Source: Hyphomicrobiales bacterium (lineage in GTDB: Bacteria > Pseudomonadota > Alphaproteobacteria > Rhizobiales > Rhizobiaceae). From it: a stretch of 64,000 bases of DNA. Where the stretch lies: the NCBI GenBank assembly GCA_900466475.1, contig UBMI01000004.1, positions 124,001 through 188,000 of the forward strand, read 5' to 3'. This document shows positions 8,287-15,958 of this stretch, in pieces. The notes under the pieces are model-generated. The model was not told the DNA's origin, did no database searches, and saw only the letters and a list, made by a program, of their open reading frames with translations. Every line of letters begins with the position of its first letter. The first letter of the stretch is position 1. A program made the position numbers and the translations under genes.

Positions 8287-9498
8287 TTAGGCAGGCTGGC
8301 GCACGCCGCTGCCGCTTTCCAGATAGAGCAGGATCACGATGGTGGCGATGCCTGTCGCCGCCCCGACAAAGGCCGTGCCGGAATAATCCGTTACCGCTGT
8401 TCCGAGTGCGAAAAGGCCTGCGGCAACGCCAATGCCGATAAAGGTGTTGAGCGAGATGAGCGAACTGCCGAGACCCGGCCGGTCGGCGATGAGGTCCTGC
8501 AGATAGGTGATCGGCAGGCTGAGGATGGCAGCAGCCCCACAGGCATTGAGACCGAGCAGCGCATAGAGCTGCCAGGGTGCGGTGGCAAAGCCGAGCAGCA
8601 CCAGATAGAGGCAGTAGAGCACCGAGCCGAAAGCCAATACATGCACAGTGCGGAAACGTCGCTGTACAAGCCCCCACATCATCATGAAGGGCATTTCGAG
8701 AAAAGCCGTCAGGCCCGAGAGAAAGCCGACATCGACGACGCTGCCGCCGATCTTGTGCACGACGATGAGCGGCGAAACCATGCCGCTCAGCCGCTGCAGG
8801 CCGAGCAGCAGCGACATGACGAAAACACGGATGAAAACATCGGGCGCAAAGACCCGCTTCAGTGAAGCGAAGAAGCCCGGCTGGTTGGGGATCGTTTCGC
8901 GTACCGGTCCATTGCCGGGCGCAAAGAAGAAATAGAGACAGAAGCAGATGAGGCTTGCCACCGCAGCCACGCCATAAGCCGGCGTCATCGATGGCGAAGT
9001 GACCAGCGCAAGCCCGACCAGCCCGGGCGCCACCGCCCAGGACCCCGAATAGAGTGCGCGCACTGTCGAGGTGATGGCGACCGCTTCACTGCGGACCAGC
9101 TGGTTGGTGCGCGCCCGCACGCTGGCAAAGAGCAGCGAATAGGTGGAATTGCTCATCGGCACGAGGAACAGCACCGAGAAGATGAAGACAGCGGGACTAT
9201 GGATGAGCGCTATCGATCCGAAGCCGATCATACCGGCAATAGAAAGCGCAAGCACCAGCGGTCGCCTTTCCGTCAGCCTGTCCGACCATATGCCGAGCGT
9301 CAGGCTGATCGAGACATTGACGATGGCAGCAAAGAAGACCAGCGCCGAATAGGCGCCGTCACTCATGCCGAGTTCGCTGATGCCGATAATCGACTGGTAG
9401 GGAACGGTCGACGCATAGGTGAAGGCGAGCGCCACCAGCGTGACGGTTGGAATGCGGATGCGGCTGTCGCGGATGATGGAAGAGAATGAGGATGGCAT
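8287..9498 (-). CDS. MFS transporter, sugar-efflux (Set)-like
   Basis: A 403-residue protein with 12 predicted helices. It resembles the sugar efflux transporter (SetA/SetB) branch of the MFS in the layout of helices 4-5 (RARTNQLVRSEAVAITSTVR, then GSWAVAPGL) and in the loop after helix 2, GIWSDRLTERRPLV. Set proteins export sugars or analogues by proton antiport. The start ATG at 9498 (MPSSFSSIIRDSR) has AGGA upstream; a longer in-frame extension is not membrane-like and has no binding site. It converges on the SufR-like regulator with a 1-bp gap. Neighbouring genes do not indicate a substrate. Confidence 0.8.
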   Translation of the reverse strand: MPSSFSSIIRDSRIRIPTVTLVALAFTYASTVPYQSIIGISELGMSDGAYSALVFFAAIVNVSISLTLGIWSDRLTERRPLVLALSIAGMIGFGSIALIHSPAVFIFSVLFLVPMSNSTYSLLFASVRARTNQLVRSEAVAITSTVRALYSGSWAVAPGLVGLALVTSPSMTPAYGVAAVASLICFCLYFFFAPGNGPVRETIPNQPGFFASLKRVFAPDVFIRVFVMSLLLGLQRLSGMVSPLIVVHKIGGSVVDVGFLSGLTAFLEMPFMMMWGLVQRRFRTVHVLAFGSVLYCLYLVLLGFATAPWQLYALLGLNACGAAAILSLPITYLQDLIADRPGLGSSLISLNTFIGIGVAAGLFALGTAVTDYSGTAFVGAATGIATIVILLYLESGSGVRQPA

Positions 9499-9696
9499 GA
9501 AAACGAGTCCTGATACCCCACCTTTAGCCCCATAGCGTCCACACGGAAAACGATAGTTTGACGCACCGCCGGTCACTTCGTGTGATCGCTGTTTAGATGC
9601 TGTGATCCGCCGTCATCGGGCGCGAATTCCGTTGGCTTTCAGAGATGGAGGGGCTATGCCTCCTGCAGTCTCTTTACCCACATCCGGATCCTTGCC

Positions 9697-10701
9697 ATGC
9701 CCAATCCCGTCCTCGTCGAAGTCACCAGGGGCCTCCTTGTCGAAAGCCGTCACAGCGGTTCTGTTGCGGTCGTGGATGGCGATGGCCGTGTCGCCTTTTC
9801 GCGTGGCGATATCGAAGCAAGTGTCTTCCCGCGCTCGGCCTGCAAGGCCATGCAGGCCCTGCCGCTGCTCGAAAGCGGCGCGGCGGATGCCTATGGCTTC
9901 GGCAACAGGGAGTTGGCGCTCGCCTGTTCCTCGCATAGCGGCGAGGATGAACATGTGGCGCTTGCCGCCTCCATGCTCTCGCGTGCCGGCCGTGACGTGG
10001 GGGCGCTGGAATGCGGCGCGCATTGGTCCTCGGACCAGAAGACGCTGATCCATCAGGCGCGCACGCTGGAGAAGCCGACGGCGCTTCATAACAATTGCTC
10101 CGGCAAGCATTCCGGTTTCATCTGCGTCTGCTGCCATCAGGATATCGATAGCAAGGGTTATGTCAGCTACGATCATCCGCTGCAGCAGCAGATCCGAGAC
10201 GCCATGGGGGACCTGACGGGCGCCACACTCGGTCATGATGTCTGCGGCACCGACGGCTGCTCCATTCCGACCTATGCCGTGCCGCTGAAAGCACTTGCTC
10301 ATGGCTTTGCGAAGATGGCGACGGGTAATGGCCTCGGCCCCGAACGCGCGAAAGCTTCCCGCCGGCTCATCGAAGCCTGCATGGCCGAGCCCTTCTATGT
10401 GGCCGGCACCGGCCGTGCCTGCACCGAACTGATGCAGATCGCCCCCGGACGGATCTTTTGCAAGACGGGCGCGGAAGGCGTCTTCTGCGCGGCTATCCCG
10501 GAACAGGGAATTGCGATCGCATTGAAGTGTGATGACGGCACCACGCGCGCTGCCGAGGCCATGGTTGCCGCGACGCTTGCACGCTATTTCGAGAACGGCG
10601 GCAAGGAACATGCCGCGCTGAGCGCTCTGGCAAATAAATCGATGCGCAACTGGAATGGCATCCATGTCGGTGATGTCAGGGTGACAGATGCCTTTGCCTG
10701 A
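9697..10701 (+). CDS. ansA: L-asparaginase, Rhizobium etli ReAV/AnsA type
   Basis: Hydrolyses L-asparagine to aspartate and ammonia. The 334-residue protein belongs to the rhizobial class unrelated to E. coli asparaginases, with a beta-lactamase-like fold. Expected residues are visible: SACK (Ser47-Lys50), CSSHSGED (Ser79/Ser81), NNCSGKHSG (Cys134, Lys137), VCGTDGCSIPT (Cys183, Asp186, Cys188), Cys242 and Lys256. The cysteine/aspartate set corresponds to the zinc site of ReAV. Published ReAV is about 367 residues, so this copy is somewhat shorter. In R. etli asparaginase belongs to an ans operon with aspartase; here it is monocistronic, without ansP or ansB beside it. Confidence 0.9.
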   Translation: MPNPVLVEVTRGLLVESRHSGSVAVVDGDGRVAFSRGDIEASVFPRSACKAMQALPLLESGAADAYGFGNRELALACSSHSGEDEHVALAASMLSRAGRDVGALECGAHWSSDQKTLIHQARTLEKPTALHNNCSGKHSGFICVCCHQDIDSKGYVSYDHPLQQQIRDAMGDLTGATLGHDVCGTDGCSIPTYAVPLKALAHGFAKMATGNGLGPERAKASRRLIEACMAEPFYVAGTGRACTELMQIAPGRIFCKTGAEGVFCAAIPEQGIAIALKCDDGTTRAAEAMVAATLARYFENGGKEHAALSALANKSMRNWNGIHVGDVRVTDAFA

Positions 10702-10734
10702 TCGCGCCCCGATCGCTGCCCCGATCGCTGCATT

Positions 10735-10780
10735 GTTATATATATAAGTTATAAAAAAATAAGAATTGCCTAATATAAAT
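10735..10780. promoter_or_regulatory. AT-rich promoter-like island
   Basis: A strikingly AT-rich stretch (TTATATATATAAGTTATAAA and following) in an otherwise GC-rich region, just before the membrane-protein gene. A tandem CCCCGATCGCTG pair (10706-10731) precedes it. No convincing -35/-10 pair can be fixed. Confidence 0.35.
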
Positions 10781-10828
10781 GGACGCATGTCCGGCGGTCA
10801 GTCATGTCTCTTCGCCGCGACGGAGCGC

Positions 10829-11602
10829 ATGAATACGGTTCCTCCTGATCTGCGAGGGCAGAACATGTTCGCAGGCCGCTATTTGTGGTGGATGCTGACT
10901 GGCATCACCCTCCTGATGTTCTTTACGCTCTGCTTCGATTACTTCACCTGGCTTGCGGTCCAGCTCTCCAATTGTGTGGAAATGGCCGGCTCCTGCATGC
11001 CGGTGGTGCAGTTCATGGCCGGTACGCTGAAAACTGCAGGCGTGTGGATTGCGATCGGGATTCTGTTTGGCGCTGCGCTGCTGCGGCTGAGCTACCTTTC
11101 GCTGCTGCGGCTTTGGGGGCTGCCGGTAACCCTGTGGTTTGTGGCCTCCATGCCCTTCCTGTTGTTCGTCGCGACCGGCGAACGCCTGCAATGGGCCGCG
11201 ATATCCGAAGCGCTTTCGCTGGCTTTCCTGTTTCTCGCCTCCTTCCTTGCCTATCTTGCCATTCCCTTCGAGGACGATGACACCAGGCCCCTCGGCGCCT
11301 CGACCGTCCTACGTGGCATTGTCTACGCCGCGGCCTTCTATGGCGTTCTCGCCGCTGTTGCTGAAATGAACTGGCTTTCATCGATGGTGGCTAAGCTTCT
11401 AGGCATGCCGGCGCTCGCGGCCATCATTGCCAATGTCCAGCCACGCTTCCACGAGGTACTGACGCTTGGGTTCGGCAATGTCCTGCCTGGTGTCTTCGTG
11501 CTTATGGTTTTCATCGCCGCGCTTGTCCTCAGCCTGCTGCCGCCGGGCCTTGTTCCTCCGCTCCGCCGAAAGCGGGTCAAGCTGAGGCAATTGCGACATT
11601 GA
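10829..11602 (+). CDS. uncharacterised multi-pass membrane protein
   Basis: Not recognised beyond its topology. From ATG 10829 (GGAG 8 nt upstream) it has 257 residues with about six to seven hydrophobic segments, first WWMLTGITLLMFFTLCF and last VFVLMVFIAALVLSLLPPG. It ends in a basic cytoplasmic tail LRRKRVKLRQLRH. An alternative start at 10865 (MFAGRYLWW, GAGGG upstream) would remove 12 residues. Two cysteines flank a short extracytoplasmic loop (NCVEMAGSC). The 3' end overlaps the convergent DeoR-family gene by 26 bp. It appears monocistronic behind the AT-rich island. No function is assigned. Confidence 0.75.
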   Translation: MNTVPPDLRGQNMFAGRYLWWMLTGITLLMFFTLCFDYFTWLAVQLSNCVEMAGSCMPVVQFMAGTLKTAGVWIAIGILFGAALLRLSYLSLLRLWGLPVTLWFVASMPFLLFVATGERLQWAAISEALSLAFLFLASFLAYLAIPFEDDDTRPLGASTVLRGIVYAAAFYGVLAAVAEMNWLSSMVAKLLGMPALAAIIANVQPRFHEVLTLGFGNVLPGVFVLMVFIAALVLSLLPPGLVPPLRRKRVKLRQLRH

Positions 11603-12332
11603 GTTCGGCGTAGGGCTGAAGCCTTTCCCTAGGCATTTCTGCGGGCACGATCAGCCCCGCCACTTCGCTTGCGGCAAGCACTGTGCAGGGTGAAACGAGA
11701 TCGAATTTCTCCGCCGTCAGCAGCACGTGCGTCTCCGCCGAACACCGGGCGATATGCCGCTTGATGGCCGCCTCCTCGAAATCCCCGGTCGAAAATCCGT
11801 GCACGGGATGGACGGCCGTCACGCCGAGGAAGAAGAGATCCGGCCGCAGAGCGGAGATTGCAGCCATTGCGACCGCGCCTGTCGCCACCATGGAATGCTT
11901 GTAGAGCCTGCCGCCGCAGAGGATCACCTCGGCCGTCGGGTGATGCTCCAACTCGGCGGCGATCGTCGGGCTGTGGGTGGCGATCGTGAAGGCGATGTCG
12001 CGCGGCAGGTGACGGGCAACTTCTGCCGTCGTCGTGCCGCCGTCGAGAAATACCATCTGTCCGGCCTTCACCATCTGCGCCGCCCTCGCGCCGAGCCGCG
12101 CCTTGACGTCGGAAGCGACGTCGCGGCGGGCCGTGAAGTCTGGCAGGTCGGGGGCAATGGGCAAGGCGCCGCCATGCACGCGCTTCAATAGCCCTTCCGC
12201 CGCCATCTCCCGGAGGTCGCGGCGGATCGTGTCTTCCGAAAGCTCGAAATCCTCCGCCACGCGCTTGGCGATCACCTGCCCGTCGCGGCGCAGGATGTCG
12301 AGAATAAGGGTCTTGCGTTGGCTGGTCAGCAT
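11577..12332 (-). CDS. DeoR-family transcriptional regulator
   Basis: A 251-residue DeoR/GlpR-type repressor. N-terminal helix-turn-helix: QVIAKRVAEDFELSEDTIRR, then DLREMAAEGLLKRVHGGAL, the family signature. C-terminal DeoR sensor domain: FLDGGTTTAEVARHLP and FFLGVTAVHPVHGFSTGDFEE, a sugar-phosphate-isomerase-like pocket. ATG 12332 gives the standard N-terminus MLTSQRKTLILDILRRDGQ. It is divergent from a DUF4406 protein, with repeated TCGTG/CACGA half-sites between them. It probably controls itself and that gene in response to a phosphorylated sugar or nucleoside. The 3' end overlaps the convergent membrane-protein gene by 26 bp. Confidence 0.9.
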   Translation of the reverse strand: MLTSQRKTLILDILRRDGQVIAKRVAEDFELSEDTIRRDLREMAAEGLLKRVHGGALPIAPDLPDFTARRDVASDVKARLGARAAQMVKAGQMVFLDGGTTTAEVARHLPRDIAFTIATHSPTIAAELEHHPTAEVILCGGRLYKHSMVATGAVAMAAISALRPDLFFLGVTAVHPVHGFSTGDFEEAAIKRHIARCSAETHVLLTAEKFDLVSPCTVLAASEVAGLIVPAEMPRERLQPYAELNVAIASA

Positions 12333-12362
12333 GAATGTTCCTGCACGAAAATTTACGGAATA

Positions 12363-12417
12363 TCGTGAATATGCACGAATTGACTCGACATTCAAGAAAT
12401 ATCGTGCATTTTCGCGA
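12363..12417. promoter_or_regulatory. paired DeoR-type operator half-sites
   Basis: TCGTG-N6-CACGA at 12363-12378 and TCGTG-N6-CGCGA at 12402-12417, 39 bp centre to centre. Further single half-sites are CACGA at 12344 and GTGCAT at 12424. The repeats fill the intergenic region of the DeoR gene and its divergent neighbour. Confidence 0.6.
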
Positions 12418-12455
12418 AATCCCGTGCATGAAGCCGGGACTTGATGGAGTAGATC

Positions 12456-12812
12456 ATGTTGATTTTGATTGCCGGGCCTTACAGGTCCGGAACGGGCGAT
12501 GACCCGACGAAGATGGCTGCCAATCTCAAGCGCCTCGAGCAGCCGTCGCACGCGCTCTTCAAGGCTGGCCATGTGCCCATGATCGGCGAATGGGTGGCAT
12601 TGCCGGTGTGGAACGCTGCCGGCGGCAAGTCGGTGGGTGACGATCTCTACGAGGAAATCTTCCATCCGGTCGCAGGCAGGCTGCTGCAGCTTTGCGAGGG
12701 CGTTCTGCGCCTGCCGGGCGACTCCAAGGGTGCCGATAATGACGTCCGCATCGCCACCGAGCGCGGCATTCCCGTCTGGTATCGGCTGGAGGACGTGCCG
12801 GGTTGCGCTTGA
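12456..12812 (+). CDS. DUF4406 / nucleoside deoxyribosyltransferase-like protein
   Basis: A 118-residue protein opening MLILIAGPYRSGTGDDP, typical of the DUF4406 and nucleoside 2-deoxyribosyltransferase-like Rossmannoid fold. The C-terminus has GDSKGADNDVRIATERGIPVW, where the usual S-x-G-A-xx-E/D site is seen (SKGADND). Family members bind nucleotides or N-glycosides; whether this one transfers or hydrolyses is unknown. GGAG precedes ATG 12456. Being divergent from a DeoR regulator with shared operators suggests induction by a nucleoside or sugar phosphate. The protein is short compared with true deoxyribosyltransferases (about 150 residues). Confidence 0.75.
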   Translation: MLILIAGPYRSGTGDDPTKMAANLKRLEQPSHALFKAGHVPMIGEWVALPVWNAAGGKSVGDDLYEEIFHPVAGRLLQLCEGVLRLPGDSKGADNDVRIATERGIPVWYRLEDVPGCA

Positions 12813-12890
12813 GGCCCTGCCTCTTCTTCCCGAGACGCAGAAGAGAAAGCGCCCCGGCGTCTTTCGCCGGTCCTGAAACTCGCGCTATAA

Positions 12891-12910
12891 GGCTCCCCGA
12901 AAGGGGAGTC
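12891..12910 (+). promoter_or_regulatory. GNRA-capped hairpin burying the GST ribosome binding site
   Basis: GGCTCCCC / GGGGAGTC around a GAAA tetraloop, 8 bp with one G-U pair. The 3' arm GGGGAG (12903-12908) is the Shine-Dalgarno of the GST whose ATG is at 12916. Confidence 0.6.
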
Positions 12911-12915
12911 TCATT

Positions 12916-13536
12916 ATGCACACACTCTATTTCGCACCGGGTACCTGCGCTCTCGCAAGCCTTATTGCCCTGGAAGAATCCGGCCTTTCCTTCGATACGA
13001 AGAAGGTCAATACGCGGGAGAACGAGCAGCGCTCGGAAGCATTTCTGAAGATCAATCCGAAGGGCCGCGTTCCGGCACTCGTCACCGACCGTGGCGTATT
13101 GACGGAGTCGACGGCGATCCTCGCCTACATCGCCCAGATGGCGCCGACCGCGAAACTCGCCCCGCTAGACGATCCGTTCGAGTTTGCCCGGCTGCAAGCT
13201 TTCAACGGATATATCTCTTCCACCGTGCATGTGAACCACGCCCACCGCCCGCGCGGTTCCCGCTGGGCTGATGACGAAGCTGCGCTGGAATCCATGAAGG
13301 CCAAGGTGCCGCAGACCATGGGTGAAAGCTTTGAGCTCATCGAGGCCGCACTGTTCAGCGGGCCATGGGTGATGGGTGACAGTTATACGGTCGCCGACCC
13401 CTATCTTTTCGTCATGACCGGCTGGCTGCCGTCCGATGGCGTCGATCCCGCGCGTTTCCCGGGGATCAGCGCGCATTATGCCCGCATGCTGGAACGCCCT
13501 GCTGTTCAGCGCGCGCTGGCACGTGAAAAGGCCTGA
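12916..13536 (+). CDS. glutathione S-transferase, beta-class-like
   Basis: Conjugates glutathione to electrophiles or acts in thiol redox exchange. 206 residues. The thioredoxin-fold N-terminal domain begins MHTLYFAPGTCALASLIALE, with Cys11 at the site where bacterial beta-class GSTs have their catalytic cysteine, followed by NPKGRVPAL (cis-Pro) and LTESTAILAYIA (glutathione binding). The helical C-terminal domain has MGDSYTVADPYLFVM, the GST N-capping box. A stable hairpin hides the ribosome binding site. The 3' end overlaps the convergent MmcQ-like gene by 31 bp. Substrate unknown. Confidence 0.92.
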   Translation: MHTLYFAPGTCALASLIALEESGLSFDTKKVNTRENEQRSEAFLKINPKGRVPALVTDRGVLTESTAILAYIAQMAPTAKLAPLDDPFEFARLQAFNGYISSTVHVNHAHRPRGSRWADDEAALESMKAKVPQTMGESFELIEAALFSGPWVMGDSYTVADPYLFVMTGWLPSDGVDPARFPGISAHYARMLERPAVQRALAREKA

Positions 13537-13883
13537 GCACGGTAAGCAGATATCAGCTTCTTCGGCGCCCGGTACGTCCAGGCGTCGATCAGCCGTTGCT
13601 TGAGTTCATCGTCGCCGATGGCGGCGATCCGCACGGGCAGGTGCGGCCAGCCGACATAATGGTTCGTCTGAAAGTAGATGTCTGGCGCCATCGTCAATAG
13701 ATGTTCCTTGTGGTCGATCGGGATCGAGATCACCACCGTTTCGTCGTTCTTGACCGCGACGAAGCTTTTGCCCCCGACCTTCAGCGCCAGGTTGCCATAA
13801 GACGTGCTTTCCTCGATGCCGGAAAGGCCAGCCTCCTTTGTCAACCGCTTCAATCGCGCCAGAATGCTCGCTATGCTTTCCAT
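13506..13883 (-). CDS. MmcQ/YjbR family protein
   Basis: A 125-residue protein of the MmcQ/YjbR (CyaY-like fold) family. Conserved blocks: ESTSYGNLALKVGGKSFVAV, EHLLTMAPDIYF and HYVGWPHLPVRI, ending in a basic tail. YjbR proteins have been proposed as double-wing DNA-binding proteins, but the cellular role is unsettled. ATG 13883 (MESIASILARLKRL) is chosen; an ATG 14 codons upstream would add MIESARGRFRADIT. The end overlaps the convergent GST gene by 31 bp. It is followed upstream by a short gene on the same strand, about 46 bp away. Confidence 0.82.
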   Translation of the reverse strand: MESIASILARLKRLTKEAGLSGIEESTSYGNLALKVGGKSFVAVKNDETVVISIPIDHKEHLLTMAPDIYFQTNHYVGWPHLPVRIAAIGDDELKQRLIDAWTYRAPKKLISAYRAQAFSRASAR

Positions 13884-13929
13884 CGTAATGTCCGCCCTGA
13901 ATCGTCCCCGGGCAGATTCTATCATATGT

Positions 13930-14124
13930 TCAGGCGCATTTCTCTAGTTGTCGTTGCAGGGGGCGTCCGGGCGCGGGGACCGGCAGCGGCAGGTCGGCAA
14001 GCTCCCGCTGCGACATCGAGGCGATATCCGGGTGATCGAGAAGATCGTCACCCCTGTCATATTCGCTTTGCGGAACCCTGGAGACAGGGTTGGATTGGTT
14101 CAAGAAAAACTTCAGCAACGACAT
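13930..14124 (-). CDS. small conserved-looking hypothetical protein
   Basis: A 64-residue frame starting MSLLKFFLNQSNP, with GAGAGCAAG before the ATG, and containing SEYDRGDDLLDHPDIASM and QRELADLPLP. The composition (acidic, arginine-spaced, proline-rich end) resembles short uncharacterised proteins of rhizobia. I cannot name a family. It lies on the same strand as the downstream MmcQ-like gene and is divergent from a LysR gene. It may be a real small gene or chance; codon use is coherent across its length. Confidence 0.45.
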   Translation of the reverse strand: MSLLKFFLNQSNPVSRVPQSEYDRGDDLLDHPDIASMSQRELADLPLPVPAPGRPLQRQLEKCA

Positions 14125-14272
14125 CTTGCTCTCGCTTTCTGAGGGCGCAGCTCGGCTTTTGGCGCAATGGATTTCAGTTGGCCGCGCGTCCAATCTAGTT
14201 ATGGAATGGATATCGGCGTCCAATGATCGCAATATCAGCCGCGAACGCTTGCTTTTCAATTGAGATTACCGG

Positions 14273-14289
14273 TTTCCTGCTATAGGAAA
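14273..14289. promoter_or_regulatory. inverted repeat overlapping LysR gene ribosome binding site
   Basis: TTTCCT-N5-AGGAAA, perfect six-base arms, ends 5 bp before ATG 14295. AGGA of the right arm is the likely Shine-Dalgarno. It may be an autoregulatory LysR site. Confidence 0.4.
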
Positions 14290-14294
14290 ACTAT

Positions 14295-15191
14295 ATGAGA
14301 AATCTCAGCTCCGTGCATCTCAATGGCCTTCGCGCACTGGAAGCCGTCGGTCGGCTTGGCTCGCTTCAGGCGGCTGCAGATGAACTTGGCGTTTCCGTTG
14401 GCGCTGTCAGCCAGCAAGTCATCAAGGCCGAAGCCCAGCTTGGCCGACTGCTCTTCGAGCGCACGCCGAAGGGCATGCTGGTAACGGAAGCCGGCGCACC
14501 TGTCCTTGCCGCCCTGAACGAGGGCTTCCTCCGTATTTCGGAAGCCGTCTCGATGGCGCAGAGAAAGGACGAATGCATCCTGACCATCTCGGTCGCGCCG
14601 GTTCTCGCCGCCCGTTGGCTGGTCTGCCGCCTCGACCGGTTCATGGAGCGCCACCCGGAAATCAACCTGCGCCTCGATGCGACGACGAGGCTCATCAATC
14701 CGGCCGCCTCCGATATCGATGTCGCGATCCGCGTCGGCAAGGGTCAATGGCCCGGCGTGAGGATCGAGCACCTTCTGGATCAGCAGGTCTTTCCCGTCTG
14801 CTCTCCGCAGATGGCCGCGAAACTGAAGAGGCCGGCCGATATCCTGAAGCTCCCGGCTGTCATCGATGCCCATGCCATGTTCACATGGGATGTCTGGATG
14901 CAGGCGGCCGGCCTATCCGGTGCCCCGCCCGCAGTACGCCACAGCTTCAACGATGCCTCGCTTTGCCTCGATGCGGCGATTGCCGGGCAGGGCGTGATGC
15001 TTGCCTGGCAGACGCTTGCGGGCTTTTCCCTGCAGGAGGGCCGGCTGGTCGCACCATTCGGCATCCGCGCCAATACCGGCGACGGCTATTATTTCGTAAC
15101 AGCCGAAGGCAGCCGCGAGCCGAAGAAGGTGCGCGACTTCAAGGCCTGGATTCGCGAGCAAATGGCTGAAACAGCCGCGATCTTCGGCTAA
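14295..15191 (+). CDS. LysR-family regulator, GcvA-like
   Basis: 298 residues. N-terminal winged helix: LRALEAVGRLGSLQAAADEL followed by GVSVGAVSQQVIKAEAQLG, with the GAVSQQV signature of the GcvA-like LysR branch. The C-terminal co-inducer domain includes DIDVAIRVGKGQWPGV and AAIAGQGVMLAWQTL, also typical of that branch. AGGA sits 7 nt before ATG 14295. It converges with a GST gene (3-bp gap) and is divergent from a small hypothetical gene, so its target is not obvious. Co-inducer unknown. Confidence 0.9.
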   Translation: MRNLSSVHLNGLRALEAVGRLGSLQAAADELGVSVGAVSQQVIKAEAQLGRLLFERTPKGMLVTEAGAPVLAALNEGFLRISEAVSMAQRKDECILTISVAPVLAARWLVCRLDRFMERHPEINLRLDATTRLINPAASDIDVAIRVGKGQWPGVRIEHLLDQQVFPVCSPQMAAKLKRPADILKLPAVIDAHAMFTWDVWMQAAGLSGAPPAVRHSFNDASLCLDAAIAGQGVMLAWQTLAGFSLQEGRLVAPFGIRANTGDGYYFVTAEGSREPKKVRDFKAWIREQMAETAAIFG

Positions 15192-15194
15192 TTC

Positions 15195-15860
15195 TCAAAT
15201 CTCGATCGGCTCCAGCGAGCGCTTGCGCTGCATTTCCAGATAGGCCGGGCGCGACTGGCAGCGCTTGATCCAGGCGTCGATATTCGGATGTGCCTCGAAG
15301 AGCGCGGTTTCGCTCTGGGCATAGCGCAGCACTTCCGCGATGTTGAGATCGACAACCGTGAAGCGTCCGCCGACGATCCAGTCCTTGCCGTCGAGATGCT
15401 TTTCGAGAACCGAGAGCGGCCGCTTCATGGTACGGCACGCGACATCGATCACCGCGCGTCCTGCCTCGGTGTTTTCCCTGCCGTCATCATAGGTCGAGAC
15501 GATCTTGCCCGTGTTGCCATCGAGCTCGGAAACCGCCCAGACCGTCCACATCGTCATCAAACCGTCCTCTTCGACGGTTTTGCCGCCGAGCTCGCCGCCA
15601 TATTTGCGTGCGAGGTAAAGGTTGATTGCCAGCGACTCATTCAGCACGAGATCGCCGTCCTTGATGGCGGGGATCAATGCCATCGGGTTCAACGCAAGGA
15701 ACTTCGGCGACAGAGTATTGATAGGCGCGTCCGGCGAGAGCGGATTGGCAAGCCGTTTGGCCTGCAACACCGGCACGGACTCGAATTCGATCCCGAGTTC
15801 CTCGGCCATCCAGTAAACGCGGGCCGAACGCGAGCGGTAAACCCCATAAATCGTCAGCAT
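15195..15860 (-). CDS. glutathione S-transferase family protein
   Basis: 221 residues. The N-terminal thioredoxin-like domain MLTIYGVYRSRSARVYWMAE has a serine/arginine motif (RSRSARV) instead of a catalytic cysteine, as in the YfcG/Gtt-like and theta-like classes. It is followed by LNPMALIPAIKDGDLVLNES, the cis-proline and gamma-glutamyl binding segment. The C-terminal helical domain has VGGRFTVVDLNIAEVLRYA. It converges with the LysR gene at 3 bp and stands alone upstream. Its closest functional class cannot be set from sequence alone, and the substrate is unknown. Confidence 0.9.
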   Translation of the reverse strand: MLTIYGVYRSRSARVYWMAEELGIEFESVPVLQAKRLANPLSPDAPINTLSPKFLALNPMALIPAIKDGDLVLNESLAINLYLARKYGGELGGKTVEEDGLMTMWTVWAVSELDGNTGKIVSTYDDGRENTEAGRAVIDVACRTMKRPLSVLEKHLDGKDWIVGGRFTVVDLNIAEVLRYAQSETALFEAHPNIDAWIKRCQSRPAYLEMQRKRSLEPIEI

Positions 15861-15958
15861 GGAAATGTCCCTCTTCTTTGGTGCGCCGACCCTAAAGCCA
15901 GCGCGACAGTGAAGAAAGCATCCGCGGATGATATGTCGATGAAAGCTTTTGATAGCAC

